Assembly (NCBI RefSeq): GCF_012489685.1
Contig: NC_080042.1
Location: 33,175,158 to 33,239,157 of the forward strand
Source of the DNA: Lotus japonicus
Taxonomy: Eukaryota; Streptophyta; Magnoliopsida; Fabales; Fabaceae
Reading direction: 5' to 3'
Length of the DNA stretch: 64,000 bases
Part shown: piece after piece, positions 32,339 through 43,499 of the stretch
How the letters are laid out: every line of letters starts with the position of its first letter
Numbering within the stretch: position 1 is the stretch's first letter
Notes under the pieces: generated by a model
Databases searched by the model: none
Told to the model about the DNA's origin: nothing
The model's input: only the letters and a program-made list of their open reading frames with translations
Position numbers and translations under genes: made by a program

Positions 32339-35300
32339 ATGGCTGCCACCACCAGTGAAACTCAAAGAGATGGTTACAATGCAAAGCCTCCTATGTTCGA
32401 CGGTCAAAGGTTCGAATATTGGAAAGATAGACTGGAAAGTTTCTTTCTGGGTTTCGATGCAGATCTCTGGGAAATTATTGTGGATGGCTACGAGCGTCCA
32501 GTTGATGCAGATGGCAAGAAGATCCCAAGGTCAGAGATGACTGCAGATCAAAAGAAGCTGTACTCACAACATCACAAAGCAAGAGCAATTCTTCTAAGTG
32601 CTATTTCCTATGAAGAGTACCAGAAGATTACAGATCGTGAGTTTGCAAAAGGCATTTTTGAATCTCTGAAGATGTCTCATGAAGGAAACAAGAAAGTCAA
32701 AGAATCAAAGGCATTGTCTTTGATCCAAAAGTATGAATCCTTCATCATGGAGCCAAATGAGTCCATTGAAGAAATGTTCTCCAGATTTCAGTTGCTTGTA
32801 GCTGGCATACGACCTCTCAACAAGAGCTACACAACAAAAGATCATGTCATAAGGGTCATCAGGTGTCTTCCTGAAAGTTGGATGCCTTTGGTGACTTCAA
32901 TAGAGCTCACGAGAGACGTTGAGAATATGAGTTTAGAAGAACTCATCAGCATTTTGAAATGCCATGAGCTGAAGCGCTCAGAGATGCAAGATCTGAGGAA
33001 AAAGTCCATAGCCTTGAAATCTAAATCTGAAAAGGCTAAGGTCGAGAAGTCAAAAGCTCTTCAAGCTGAAGAAGAGGAATCTGAAGAAGCATCAGAAGAT
33101 TCTGATGAAGATGAGCTGACTCTGATCTCCAAGAGACTCAACCGCATCTGGAAGCACAGGCAGAGCAAGTACAAAGGCTCTGGAAAGGCAAAAGGAAAGT
33201 ATGAGTCCTCAGGTCAGAAGAAGTCTTCAATCAAGGAAGTCACATGCTTTGAGTGCAAAGAATCAGGGCACTACAAAAGTGATTGTCCAAAGTTGAAGAA
33301 GGACAAGAAGCCAAAGAAGCACTTCAAGACAAAGAAGAGTCTGATGGTAACCTTTGATGAATCAGAGTCAGAGGATGTTGACTCTGATGGTGAAGTCCAA
33401 GGTGTAACGCCCCGATTTCTCGAGTGTTACACAGTAACTAATTAACCAATTTTCGTAAAGAGTTTTCGTCGATTCACTTATTAATCTTCAATTAATGACA
33501 AACCTTTCATTTTACAAAAACTCTTGAAACATAACCTTTCCAAAAAACACGCGGAAGTAACCAACTTCGTAAAACTTTTTAAATAACCAACTGTAAAGAG
33601 TACGAAACAAAGGCCTGAATGACAATAAAGATTACATCAAAACTTGTTCATTCGAATTTAAGCAATAAAATTGTTCGATACCAACACTTCGGAAACTCTC
33701 AACCCCAACAGAAAACAAAAGACTCTCAACCCAAACAAACACATAGCAAACAAGCAGGGTCAGGTCCAACAAAAGAATGATAATGACAAAATCAACAACA
33801 ACATATATAATATAAGTACATTATATGTCTTTTATGGGAAAGAGTCAGTTACTAACGGAATCTCACTTCACACAACCCACCAAAACTTCCATGGCCATAA
33901 TCACGATCATCCGCAGATGAACAAATCTCGGAGGGGACTCACCGTACAACCCTCAATCATGTGGGGGGACTCACCGTCCGCCAGACTCACCGTCCGTCCA
34001 CAGAATCACAAGGCGACCGCAGTCAGCCAATCACGTGGGGACTCACCGTACAACCCACAAAACACCCTCGCGTGCAAGGTATCATCGTTCTCATGGTCCA
34101 TAGTCCTCACCAGACCTATGTCCAATTATTCACATTTACTTGCAAGCGAGTTTATTACACTTTTCTCTTTGCTAAGTCTCTAAAATCAATCCTAGAGTCT
34201 TATCATACTCTTTATACAACAACCTTCACAACACAACGTTCACGGGTTACAAGGGAATTACGGCTAGGTGAGCGACCCTTGAACCATTAACTCAGAAAAT
34301 AAATATAATCCACGTAAAGGAACGCAAGAACATTCACTCATGCATAATATATCATCGCAACTTCAACATATTGACAGCAGAAACAACTTTCACAAAAATA
34401 GAGCCACAGAATGCATCTTTCAACTTTCAACCAAAAATCACGTATGATACCTTTCTAGAAAGCTATTTTAAATATCTACAACTCTCTAGTTACACACTTG
34501 TTCATTTGAGTCCCAGAATTAGGTGATATTTGGCCTTAAAGCTAACTGTCCGGAACAGGAAAAACAGCAGGTGTGACAGTTACTAAACACGACCCCCAGA
34601 TCACATTACTAAACCAAAAATTATGATTTTTATATGTCTGGAAAGATATTTCGAAGATCTACAACTTTCATTTTAATCACGTTTTCATTTGATGACCATA
34701 AACAGGTAAAAAGGGGCTCTGAAGTCAGCTGTCCAGTACAGGAAACTGGCAGCGAAACTTCCACCTCTAGTTTAAGCTATAAACCATCTCAGCCCAAGGC
34801 TTTAAGCTATGTTCCAGCAATAAAATCAAATCACATAGGTCTCATATGATAATAGTACAGCAAGCAAACCTTCAACAATCAAGATTCTTCACAAACAAAC
34901 ATAGCAACAAGTCCCTAATAAACTACCCATGTCCTAGGACCAGCCCTTACCTTGATTCTTGATCTGAAAAGAGAAGAGAATGAAGTTTGGAAGAACAATC
35001 TCTTGCTGTCCAAGTCTCCTTCACCTTCCTTCTCCTTCGCGAAACCCTCTCTATTCGCGCTCTCTCCCTTGCTCGCGCGCGTGACCGGCGACAATGGTGG
35101 TGGCTTGGGCGGCGGCTCCCTTCTCTTCTCTCACACGTTCTCTCTTTGTTTTTCACGTGAAGGTGCTGTAGTGTATCTCTGTTTTCTGATTGTGGAAGAA
35201 TAGGGTTTCCCCCCCTTGGCTAAAATCCCATGCAACCCACAAGTGGGCTAGGGTTTTGTTTTCCACAAGCCCGACCCAAGTCCAACCTTAACCCACCAGT

Positions 35301-36522
35301 CTAATTACCTAATCAGACCTGAAACTTACTAAAACCTAAGCCCTCAAAGGTAAATTCATAATTAAATTCGGACTTAGAAGAAAAACAATGTAATAATCCC
35401 GCTGGCACTGTACAGCCGGAACTACGTTCACTAAAACGGGGATATCTGGAGCTACAGATATCGGATCGACACGAAACCACTTGGAGAATTTTCTGGACTT
35501 GAAGGGCTACAACTCTCATGAAGGAAGTTTTCCCAAATGAAGTCGTTAAGATCCTCTAAAAATTCACACAAGTTGACAGTTCTAATCTGCCAGTTATCAA
35601 ACATTAGCTAAAACTTCAATTTTATTCAAACTTCCATAAAATTGTTCCAAATTGAACTTAGGGCCTTACACAAGGACTCATGGCTATTGTCAAAGACAAG
35701 GAAGCAGAGTCAAAGAGAGTTGTTGACTCTGACTCAGAATCAGAAGGAAATCCCGACTCAGACGATGAAAATGAGGTATTCGCTTCTTTCTCTACCTCTG
35801 AACTGAAACATGCATTGTCTGATATTATGGATAAGTATAACTCCCTATTGTCTAAGCATAAGAAGCTGAAAAAGAACTTATCTGCTGTTTCCAAGACTCC
35901 TTCTGAACATGAGAAAATTATTTCTGATTTGAAAAATGATAATCATGCCTTGATCAATTCCAACTCTGTGCTTAAGAACCAGATTGCTAAGTTAGAAGAA
36001 ATTGTTGCCTGTGATGCCTCTGATTGTAGAAATGAATCTAAGTATGAAAAGTCTTTTCAAAGATTCCTAGCTAAAAGCGTGGATAGAAGCTTAATGGCTT
36101 CAATGATCTATGGCGTAAGCAGAAATGGAATGCATGGCATTGGCTATTCTAAACCAATTAGAAATGAGCCCTCTGTGTCTAAAGCTAAATCCTTGTATGA
36201 ATGCTTTGTTCCCTCTGGTACCATATTGCCTGATCCTGTACCTGCTAAAGTTGCTAAAAATCCTCTTAAAAAGGGATTTTTCTCTATGACTAAATATCAT
36301 GCAAATATTCCTTTAAAATATCATGTTGAGACACCCAAGGTGATCAGAACCTCTGGGGTAACTAACAAGAAAGGACCCAGAAAGTGGGTACCTAAGGACA
36401 AGATTATCTATGTTGCAGATATCCTTGATAGCTCCACTGAAACACCAATCATGGTATCTGGACAGTGGATGCTCGCGTCACATGACGGGAGAAAGGCGTA
36501 TGTTCCGAGAGCTGAAACTTAA
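32339..36522 (+). pseudogene. gag: S5 gag, interrupted by a solo LTR
   Basis: Start ATG at 32339 (MAATTSETQ). The first part runs to 33402 and the second from 35671 to the stop at 36520-36522. Leaving out the insertion and one copy of CAAGG gives one open frame with no other break. It has a UBN2-like gag core (about residues 20-230), an acidic stretch, a zinc knuckle CFECKESGHYKSDC at about residues 302-315, then an acidic and a helical region, ending in [19 protein letters not shown]. The last 161 nt overlap an open pol frame, offset by +1. The insertion adds a stop soon after 33402, so full-length gag is not made. Confidence 0.92.
33403..35670 (-). repeat. Solo LTR of the G1 family, duplication CAAGG
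   Basis: 2268 bp. On the minus strand it begins TGTAAGGCCC and ends GGGGCGTTACA, the termini seen in the G1 LTR at 11944-15224. CAAGG flanks both sides (33398-33402 and 35671-35675). It contains four copies of a GGGACTCACCGT-like word (33935-34050) that correspond to the repeat block in G1. ORFs within (33671-34290 and others) have no support as genes. It inserted into S5 gag after S5 arrived. Confidence 0.94.
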
Positions 36523-39514
36523 GCCTGGAGGCGAAGTTGGCTTTGGAGGAAATGAAAAGGGTAAAATTGTTGGTACTGGTACTATTTCTGTAGATAGTAG
36601 TCCATGCATTGATAATGTGTTATTGGTAGACGGCTTAACACATAACTTATTGTCTATAAGTCAATTAGCTGACAAGGGTTATGATGTTATATTCAATCAA
36701 AATTCCTGTCGGGCTGTAAGTCAGATCGATGGCTCTGTTCTGTTTAACAGCAAGAGGAAGAACAACATCTATAAGATCAGATTATCTGAGTTGGAGGCTC
36801 AGAATGTGAAGTGCCTTCTGTCTGTTAATGAAGAGCAGTGGGTATGGCATAGACGGTTAGGGCATGCCAGTATGAGAAAGATTTCTCAGCTGAGCAAGCT
36901 AAACCTTGTCAGGGGCTTACCCAATCTGAAGTTCGCTTCAGACGCTCTTTGTGAAGCATGTCAGAAAGGAAAATTCACAAAAGTCCCTTTCAAGGCAAAG
37001 AATGTTGTCTCAACCTCAAGGCCGTTAGAACTTCTGCATATCGACCTTTTTGGACCAGTGAAAACTGAGTCTATAGGTGGCAAGAGATATGGGATGGTTA
37101 TCGTTGATGATTATAGCCGCTGGACATGGGTAAAGTTTCTAACCCGCAAGGATGAGTCTCATGCTGTGTTCTCTACCTTCATTGCTCAAGTGCAAAACGA
37201 GAAGGCTTGTAGGATTGTGCGTGTCAGAAGTGACCATGGTGGAGAGTTTGAGAATGACAAGTTTGAGAGTCTGTTTGATTCCTATGGAATTGCACATGAT
37301 TTCTCTTGTCCCAGAACTCCTCAACAAAACGGTGTTGTTGAGAGGAAGAACAGAACTCTTCAGGAGATGGCTAGAACCATGCTCCAAGAAACTGGCATGG
37401 CTAAGCACTTTTGGGCAGAGGCAGTAAATACAGCATATTACATTCAGAACAGAATCTCTGTGAGACCAATTCTGAATAAGACTCCTTATGAATTGTGGAA
37501 GAACATAAAGCCCAACATTTCTTATTTTCATCCTTTTGGCTGTGTTTGTTATGTTCTCAATACTAAGGATAGATTGCATAAATTTGATGCTAAGTCTTCT
37601 AAGTGTCTATTACTCGGTTACTCTGAGAGATCTAAAGGTTTTAGATTTTATAATACTGATGCTAAGACTATTGAAGAATCTATTCATGTTAGATTTGATG
37701 ATAAGCTTGACTCTGACCAGTCAAAGCTAGTTGAAAAGTTTGCAGATTTAAGCATTAATGTTTCTGACAAAGGCAAAGCTCCAGAGGAAGTTGAGCCAGA
37801 GGAAGATGAACCAGAGGAAGAAGCTGGTCCCTCTAACTCACAAACTCTGAAGAAGAGCAGAATCACTGCAGCTCACCCTAAGGAATTGATTCTGGGCAAC
37901 AAGGACGAACCAGTCAGAACCAGATCTGCCTTCAGACCCTCTGAAGAGACCTTGCTCAGTCTGAAAGGATTGGTGTCCTTAATTGAACCCAAGTCCATAG
38001 ATGAAGCTCTTCAGGACAAGGATTGGATTCTGGCCATGGAAGAAGAATTGAATCAATTTTCCAAGAACGATGTTTGGAGCTTAGTGAAGAAGCCTGAGAG
38101 TGTCCATGTTATTGGAACGAAATGGGTATTCAGAAACAAGCTGAATGAGAAAGGAGATGTAGTCAGAAACAAGGCAAGGCTAGTTGCTCAAGGCTACAGC
38201 CAGCAGGAAGGAATAGACTACACTGAAACATTTGCTCCAGTAGCAAGACTGGAGGCAATCAGACTGTTGATCTCTTTCTCAGTAAATCACAACATAGTTC
38301 TACATCAGATGGACGTAAAGAGTGCCTTCCTAAATGGTTATATTTCAGAGGAAGTCTATGTTCATCAACCCCCAGGTTTTGAAGATGAGAAGAAATCAGA
38401 CCATGTGTTCAAATTGAAGAAATCACTCTACGGTCTGAAGCAAGCTCCCAGAGAATGGTATGAGAGACTTAGCTCATTCCTCCTGGAGAATGAGTTTGTA
38501 AGGGGTAAAGTAGATACAACTCTTTTTTGCAAGACTTATAAAGATGATATCTTAATTGTGCAAATTTATGTTGATGATATTATATTTGGTTCTGCTAATC
38601 AATCTCTATGCAAAGAATTTTCTGAGATGATGCAGGCTGAATTCGAGATGAGTATGATGGGAGAATTAAAGTACTTTCTGGGAATACAAGTTGATCAAAC
38701 ACCAGAAGGAACATATATCCATCAGAGCAAGTACACTAAAGAACTTCTGAAGAAGTTCAATATGCTGGAATCTACAGTGGCCAAGACTCCAATGCATCCT
38801 ACATGCATTCTGGAGAAAGAAGATAAAAGTGGTAAAGTATGTCAGAAGCTCTATCGTGGCATGATAGGTTCACTTCTATACTTAACTGCATCTAGGCCAG
38901 ACATACTATTTAGTGTTCATTTATGTGCTCGTTTCCAATCAGATCCAAGGGAAACCCACTTAACTGCTGTTAAGAGGATCCTAAGGTATCTGAAAGGCAC
39001 CACTAACCTTGGCTTGATGTATAAGAAAACATCAGAGTATAAGCTTTCAGGTTACTGTGATGCTGATTATGCTGGAGATAGAACAGAGAGAAAAAGTACT
39101 TCCGGAAATTGTCAATTTCTGGGAAGCAATCTAGTCTCATGGGCAAGCAAGAGGCAATCAACCATTGCACTATCAACTGCAGAGGCAGAATATATCTCAG
39201 CAGCAATATGCAGCACTCAGATGATCTGGATGAAACATCAGCTGGAGGATTATCAGATCCTTGAGAGCAATATCCCAATCTATTGTGATAACACTGCTGC
39301 AATCTCATTGAGTAAGAATCCTATCCTGCATTCAAGGGCAAAGCACATTGAGGTAAAGTATCACTTTGTTAGAGATTATGTACAGAAGGGCGTACTTCTT
39401 CTGAAGTTTGTTGATACTGACCATCAATGGGCAGATATCTTTACAAAGCCCTTAGCAGAGGATAGATTTAATTTTATTCTGAAAAATCTAAACATGGACT
39501 TTTGTCCAGAGTGA
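36410..39514 (+). CDS. pol: Sirevirus Pol polyprotein, intact 1034 residues
   Basis: The first ATG in the frame is at 36410; the frame is open from 36362, so Pol probably arises by a frame change from Gag rather than from this ATG. Protease [10 protein letters not shown] at about residue 18; GAG-pre-integrase HRRLGHAS at about 146; integrase catalytic Asp in HIDLFGP (about 211), Asp in [10 protein letters not shown] and Glu in VVERKNRT with DX35E spacing; RT with [11 protein letters not shown] (about 634) and YVDD (about 720); RNase H with CDADYAGD (about 883), STAEAEY and YCDNTAAI. All catalytic residues are present. It would process the polyprotein, copy RNA to DNA and integrate it. It is among the best-preserved pol genes in the window and is recent by LTR identity. 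Confidence 0.95.
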   Translation: MLQISLIAPLKHQSWYLDSGCSRHMTGERRMFRELKLKPGGEVGFGGNEKGKIVGTGTISVDSSPCIDNVLLVDGLTHNLLSISQLADKGYDVIFNQNSCRAVSQIDGSVLFNSKRKNNIYKIRLSELEAQNVKCLLSVNEEQWVWHRRLGHASMRKISQLSKLNLVRGLPNLKFASDALCEACQKGKFTKVPFKAKNVVSTSRPLELLHIDLFGPVKTESIGGKRYGMVIVDDYSRWTWVKFLTRKDESHAVFSTFIAQVQNEKACRIVRVRSDHGGEFENDKFESLFDSYGIAHDFSCPRTPQQNGVVERKNRTLQEMARTMLQETGMAKHFWAEAVNTAYYIQNRISVRPILNKTPYELWKNIKPNISYFHPFGCVCYVLNTKDRLHKFDAKSSKCLLLGYSERSKGFRFYNTDAKTIEESIHVRFDDKLDSDQSKLVEKFADLSINVSDKGKAPEEVEPEEDEPEEEAGPSNSQTLKKSRITAAHPKELILGNKDEPVRTRSAFRPSEETLLSLKGLVSLIEPKSIDEALQDKDWILAMEEELNQFSKNDVWSLVKKPESVHVIGTKWVFRNKLNEKGDVVRNKARLVAQGYSQQEGIDYTETFAPVARLEAIRLLISFSVNHNIVLHQMDVKSAFLNGYISEEVYVHQPPGFEDEKKSDHVFKLKKSLYGLKQAPREWYERLSSFLLENEFVRGKVDTTLFCKTYKDDILIVQIYVDDIIFGSANQSLCKEFSEMMQAEFEMSMMGELKYFLGIQVDQTPEGTYIHQSKYTKELLKKFNMLESTVAKTPMHPTCILEKEDKSGKVCQKLYRGMIGSLLYLTASRPDILFSVHLCARFQSDPRETHLTAVKRILRYLKGTTNLGLMYKKTSEYKLSGYCDADYAGDRTERKSTSGNCQFLGSNLVSWASKRQSTIALSTAEAEYISAAICSTQMIWMKHQLEDYQILESNIPIYCDNTAAISLSKNPILHSRAKHIEVKYHFVRDYVQKGVLLLKFVDTDHQWADIFTKPLAEDRFNFILKNLNMDFCPE

Positions 39515-39957
39515 AGATGGATCAGAACCTCTGACTATGATACTTCTTGATCAGAAGATGTCTAGTCCAGAAGGTAACTCAATCAGAGTGTGTGTACCCA
39601 CTGGTACTGACTCTGAAGCAGAGACAACAACACGTGTGTCAGTATTTCTGATGCATAGTTCCTTGTGCCCGTGTGACAGTCTGTTATGATTGCGTGTAGA
39701 TGTGCTTCTCTCCTGTGTGTAATTTGTGTATTTACTGTTACTATCTATCTTTAATTTTCAACCGTTGATCTTAAAGTGCTTTTTGAATCAACAACGGTTA
39801 TTTGTCAAAACCCACTATACACACACGATCTCTTTCACTTCCGGTTTTCACTCTCGCTCTCTCTGCTTTTCAAAACCGCTTATTCTCGATTTCTCTCTCG
39901 ATCTCTCTTCATCTTTCAACCTTCATCTTCTACCTCAAACCTTCAACCGCTTCAAAA
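39515..39957 (+). other. Spacer between S5 pol and second ORF
   Basis: 443 bases with an early part rich in TCAGA words and a late CT-rich leader (39840-39930). The frame of the second ORF is open back to about 39802, but only non-ATG triplets are available there, so the ATG at 39958 is taken as start. Confidence 0.6.
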
Positions 39958-42816
39958 ATGGTGAGACAAACCAGAAGATCTACTGCAGATGCACCTCAGT
40001 TCCCTCACATGGTAGTTGGTCTAGCAACGGGTCAAAGGGGCCCTGAGAATCCGACACAAGATCAAGGTCAAGCTCAAGCACAGAGTGTTCCAATTGCAGA
40101 ACGGGGCTGTGCCGTTCACTGCGTATTTGCTCCTGAGGAACTTCATGTCCTGGCAGAATGGAGATTCGACCTCGACAACCTGGCTACAAATGGGTATGAT
40201 CTTCGTCCTGACGTCCAAGTTCAAGGTTGGGGAAATTACTTCAACAGACTTCGAGGACCGGTGTATGAGAAACTGGTAAAGGAATTCTGGAAGCATGCCG
40301 ACTGCGACGATACTCAGGTGGTATCGTATATTCTTGGAAGAAAGATCATCATCACGGAGAAGTCCTTCGTGAACTTGCTGGGTGCAGACACTGCTTTTGG
40401 GTATCGTTTCCAACTCACGGAATCGAAGCTGAAACCCAGCACCAAGGATACAATCAACCAGGCCCTGTACACCACTTACAAACCGGGCAAGACGACTTAC
40501 AAGGTAATGGACCTTCATCCCAAGCTCAGGATCTGGCACAAGATCCTGCTCCACTGCATAAACCAGAGACCAAAGGGCAGTTCTCCAGACTACATCAACT
40601 TCAACCAGAAGGTGATGTTGTTCTTCATCCAAGACCAGAAGAAGATCTGCCTTCCCTACTTCCTGTTCTCCTACTTGAAGGAATGCATCCGGAAGTCTCG
40701 CACCACTGCCTCCATCAAGTCAGCAATCAAGTACATCCCCTTTGGGAGACTGCTCTCAGACTTTCTCATTGAAAGCAACCTGGTGCAAGATCTGGTCAAT
40801 GCTGGATGTGTAGAGGATCTGAGCACCATTGTCAGTGATGTCTTCACTGCAAATTCTCTGAAGAAGATGGGTTTGGTCCAGAAGAAGATTGCTCCTGCTC
40901 GTGAAGACACATCTTCTGAGATCAGAAGTAGAAGGATGCCTCTGAATGACTACCCTCTGTGGACACAGGCAGACAATCCTGACGCCATTAGGTGCTATGT
41001 TGATGACCTAAGGGCTCAAGGATTCGAAATTGATCTTGATGATTTCGTCAGCAGATTGCCGCCAGCTCCAGAGTTTCCTTCTCCTCCCAAGAAGAAAGCT
41101 CAGAGGAAGATGATACTGGACGAATCTTCTGAGGAATCCGATGTCCCTCTGGTCAAAACGAAGAAGAGAAAGCATGATGATGGTGATGATAGTGATAATG
41201 AGGATGGTCCTCCCAAGAAAAAGAAGAAGCAGGTCAGAATCGTGGTGAAGCCTACTCGGGTGGAACCAGCTGTTGAAGTGGTCAGAAGGACTGAACCTCC
41301 TGCCAGAGTGACTAGATCATCAGCACATTCAAGTAAGCCTGCACTTGCTTCTGATGATGATTTGAATTTATTTGATGCACTCCCTATATCTGCCATGCTC
41401 AAACACTCCTCAAATCCCCTCACTCCTATTCCTGAATCCCAACCAGCTGCACAAACCACCTCTCCACCACATTCCCCAAGATCTTCATTCTTTCAACCTT
41501 CACCTACTGAAGCACCTCTCTGGAATTTGCTTCAGAACCAACCCTCTAGGTTAGAAGAACCTACCTCTCCCATTACCATTCAGTACAACCCATTATCTTC
41601 TGAACCCATCATTCATGCACAACCAGAGCCTACCCACACAGAACCTGAGCCCAGAACCTCTGATCACTCTGTCCCAAGAGCATCAGAACGTCTGGCTCTC
41701 AAACCCACGGATACAGACTCTTCCACAGCCTTCACACCTGTATCCTTCCCAACCAATGTTGCTGATTCTTCTCCCTCCAATAACTCTGAATCCATTAGAA
41801 AATTCATGGAGGTCAGAAAAGAAAAGGTGTCTACCTTAGAGGAGTATTACCTCACTTGTCCAAGCCCTAGGAGATATCCTGGCCCTAGACCTGAACGTCT
41901 AGTTGACCCAGATGAACCTATCTTGGCCAATCCTTTACAAGAGGCGGACCCTTTGGCTCAACAAGCTCACCCTGACCCAGACCAACAAGAGCCTATTCAA
42001 CCAGAACCTGAACCCGAACAATCAGTGTCTAACCAATCCTCGGTTAGATCACCCCATCCTCTGGTTAAGACTTCAGAACCTCACCTTGGAACCTCTGAAC
42101 CCAATGCTCAACCATTTAACATTGGTTCCCCACAAGGTGCCTCTAAAGCCCACAGCAGCAATCACCCAGCCTCTCCTGAACCCAACCTCTCCATAATTCC
42201 CTACACTCACCTCCGACCCACATCTCTCTCTGAGTGCATCAATACTTTCTATCATGAAGCTTCTATGATGCTACGCAATGTGCACGGTCAGACTGACCTC
42301 AGTGAGAATGCTGAACGTGTGGCTGATGAGTGGAACAATCTGGGCACTTGGCTAGTGGCTCAAGTTCCAATTATGATGCAGCTCCTGCATACAGAGGGCG
42401 GTCAGAGCATTGAGGCTGCAAAGCAAAGGTTTGCTCGACGGGTGGCTCTTCATGAACAAGAACAGAGACAGAAGCTTCTCGAAGCTATTGAAGAAGCCAA
42501 GAGAAAGAAAGCTCAAGCAGAAGAAGCTGCACGTCTAGCAGCAGCTCAAGCTGAACACGCCCGATTAGAGGCAGAACGACTTGAGGCTGAGGCTGAAGCT
42601 CTTAGATGCCAAGCACTTGCACCAGTTGTGTTTACTCCTGCTGCTTCTGCTTCCATTCCAGATTCTCAAGCTGCTCAGAATGTTCCTTCCGGTTCTGCTC
42701 AGTCAAGCTCATCCAGACTCGACATCATGGAACAGCGTCTTGACATTCATGAATCCATGCTGATCGAAATGAAGCACATGATGATGGAACTTCTGAGACG
42801 AACTGATAAACCTTAG
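39958..42816 (+). CDS. Sirevirus second ORF (envelope-like/putative plant transposon protein), 952 residues
   Basis: ATG chosen at 39958 in good context (AAAAATGG). Residues about 30-310 form a compact domain also kept in S1 and S4, with FPHMVVGLATGQ, YFNRLRGPVYEKLVKEFWKH and YILGRKI. This resembles the widespread plant 'transposon protein'/envelope-like domain in legume annotations. Next come basic clusters (KKRKHDD near 402 and PPKKKKK near 420) that look like nuclear localisation signals, a long Pro/Ser/Glu-rich low-complexity part, and a C-terminal Ala/Glu/Lys coiled coil (about 825-883). I see no signal peptide or membrane segment, so an envelope role is doubtful. A structural or nuclear function is equally possible. 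Confidence 0.85.
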   Translation: MVRQTRRSTADAPQFPHMVVGLATGQRGPENPTQDQGQAQAQSVPIAERGCAVHCVFAPEELHVLAEWRFDLDNLATNGYDLRPDVQVQGWGNYFNRLRGPVYEKLVKEFWKHADCDDTQVVSYILGRKIIITEKSFVNLLGADTAFGYRFQLTESKLKPSTKDTINQALYTTYKPGKTTYKVMDLHPKLRIWHKILLHCINQRPKGSSPDYINFNQKVMLFFIQDQKKICLPYFLFSYLKECIRKSRTTASIKSAIKYIPFGRLLSDFLIESNLVQDLVNAGCVEDLSTIVSDVFTANSLKKMGLVQKKIAPAREDTSSEIRSRRMPLNDYPLWTQADNPDAIRCYVDDLRAQGFEIDLDDFVSRLPPAPEFPSPPKKKAQRKMILDESSEESDVPLVKTKKRKHDDGDDSDNEDGPPKKKKKQVRIVVKPTRVEPAVEVVRRTEPPARVTRSSAHSSKPALASDDDLNLFDALPISAMLKHSSNPLTPIPESQPAAQTTSPPHSPRSSFFQPSPTEAPLWNLLQNQPSRLEEPTSPITIQYNPLSSEPIIHAQPEPTHTEPEPRTSDHSVPRASERLALKPTDTDSSTAFTPVSFPTNVADSSPSNNSESIRKFMEVRKEKVSTLEEYYLTCPSPRRYPGPRPERLVDPDEPILANPLQEADPLAQQAHPDPDQQEPIQPEPEPEQSVSNQSSVRSPHPLVKTSEPHLGTSEPNAQPFNIGSPQGASKAHSSNHPASPEPNLSIIPYTHLRPTSLSECINTFYHEASMMLRNVHGQTDLSENAERVADEWNNLGTWLVAQVPIMMQLLHTEGGQSIEAAKQRFARRVALHEQEQRQKLLEAIEEAKRKKAQAEEAARLAAAQAEHARLEAERLEAEAEALRCQALAPVVFTPAASASIPDSQAAQNVPSGSAQSSSSRLDIMEQRLDIHESMLIEMKHMMMELLRRTDKP

Positions 42817-43039
42817 CTTTAGGATCTCTTCATTTTTCTTTTTCTTTAACGTTGTTTTATTTTTGTTAAACTCTGTTTCCTTTTATTTAATTATTCTCCT
42901 TTGTTCGTTTGTGATTACTCTGCATATCTATATATATTTGTGTCACATATATTTGCAAAAAATCCTTTTATTCATAATTTTTTTTTCTGTTTACATCATA
43001 CATTCTTTATGTTTACATTATACATTTTCTTCCTAAAGT

Positions 43040-43432
43040 CTAGAATGGAGGATCTCTCCTCATTCTTCTGCACTCCTGGCGCTGCTCTGACCTATCCTTC
43101 TCCAGACGCTCCAGTGCATACTGGATGTTGCTGAGCCTGTCCTTTAGCTCATCCCTCTCCAGAATCTCTTCTGCGGTCTTGAGCTTCTCTTCCAAACCCT
43201 CTTTTTCTTCCAGCAGCTTGAGTTCAAGCCGGCTGAGTTCTTGTACCTCCTCCACGAAGGCAAGAAATTCCCTCAGGTCTCTCTTCACCTCTGGACGCAG
43301 GCCCTCTTCCAGCAGTGTCCGTGTCAGCTCCGCGATGGTCGTTGCACCCTCTGGATGCCTGATGTTCAGGAACAAGTCCTCCTCAAAGGCCTTCTTCCTC
43401 AGCTCTTCTAGTGCTACGATGTATGATGCCAT
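43040..43432 (-). CDS. Antisense coiled-coil ORF in S5, 130 residues
   Basis: Starts MASYIVALEELRKKAF (ATG at 43430-43432, context AAAATGGC), stop at 43040-43042. The composition is strongly helical, rich in Glu, Leu, Lys and Arg with heptad-like Leu spacing (LSRLELKLLEEKEGLEEKLKTA), so a coiled coil of about 80 residues is likely. Codons favour G/C at third positions (many GAG, CTG, AAG), unlike the AT-rich DNA around, which argues for real coding or a captured gene. A TATATAAAG on the same strand lies about 52 bases before the ATG. It sits opposite the element, between the second ORF and the 3' LTR. No function known to me; the plus-strand frame over it is a shadow. Confidence 0.68.
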   Translation of the reverse strand: MASYIVALEELRKKAFEEDLFLNIRHPEGATTIAELTRTLLEEGLRPEVKRDLREFLAFVEEVQELSRLELKLLEEKEGLEEKLKTAEEILERDELKDRLSNIQYALERLEKDRSEQRQECRRMRRDPPF

Positions 43433-43483
43433 TTTCTTTACTGAAAATTGTTCGAGGTGTGAAGCTTACCCTTCTCTCCAACG

Positions 43484-43492
43484 CTTTATATA
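43484..43492 (-). promoter_or_regulatory. Putative TATA box of the antisense ORF
   Basis: TATATAAAG on the minus strand, 52 bases before the antisense ATG. This spacing would leave a short 5' leader of roughly 20-25 bases. Confidence 0.55.
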
Positions 43493-43499
43493 GGCTTCA

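Noticed and set aside
33671..34290. Plus-strand frames of 170 and 109 residues in the solo LTR of S5
   Set aside because: They run through the GGGACTCACCGT repeats and are antisense to the LTR; no coding signature.
39802..39957. Hydrophobic N-terminal extension of the second ORF that could be a signal peptide
   Set aside because: The extended frame begins with TTG, not ATG, and lies in the CT-rich leader; S4 has this stretch in another frame.
40021..40632. 203-residue frame on the minus strand opposite the second ORF
   Set aside because: It is the complement of conserved coding sequence, is not kept intact in S1 and has no domain; a shadow frame.
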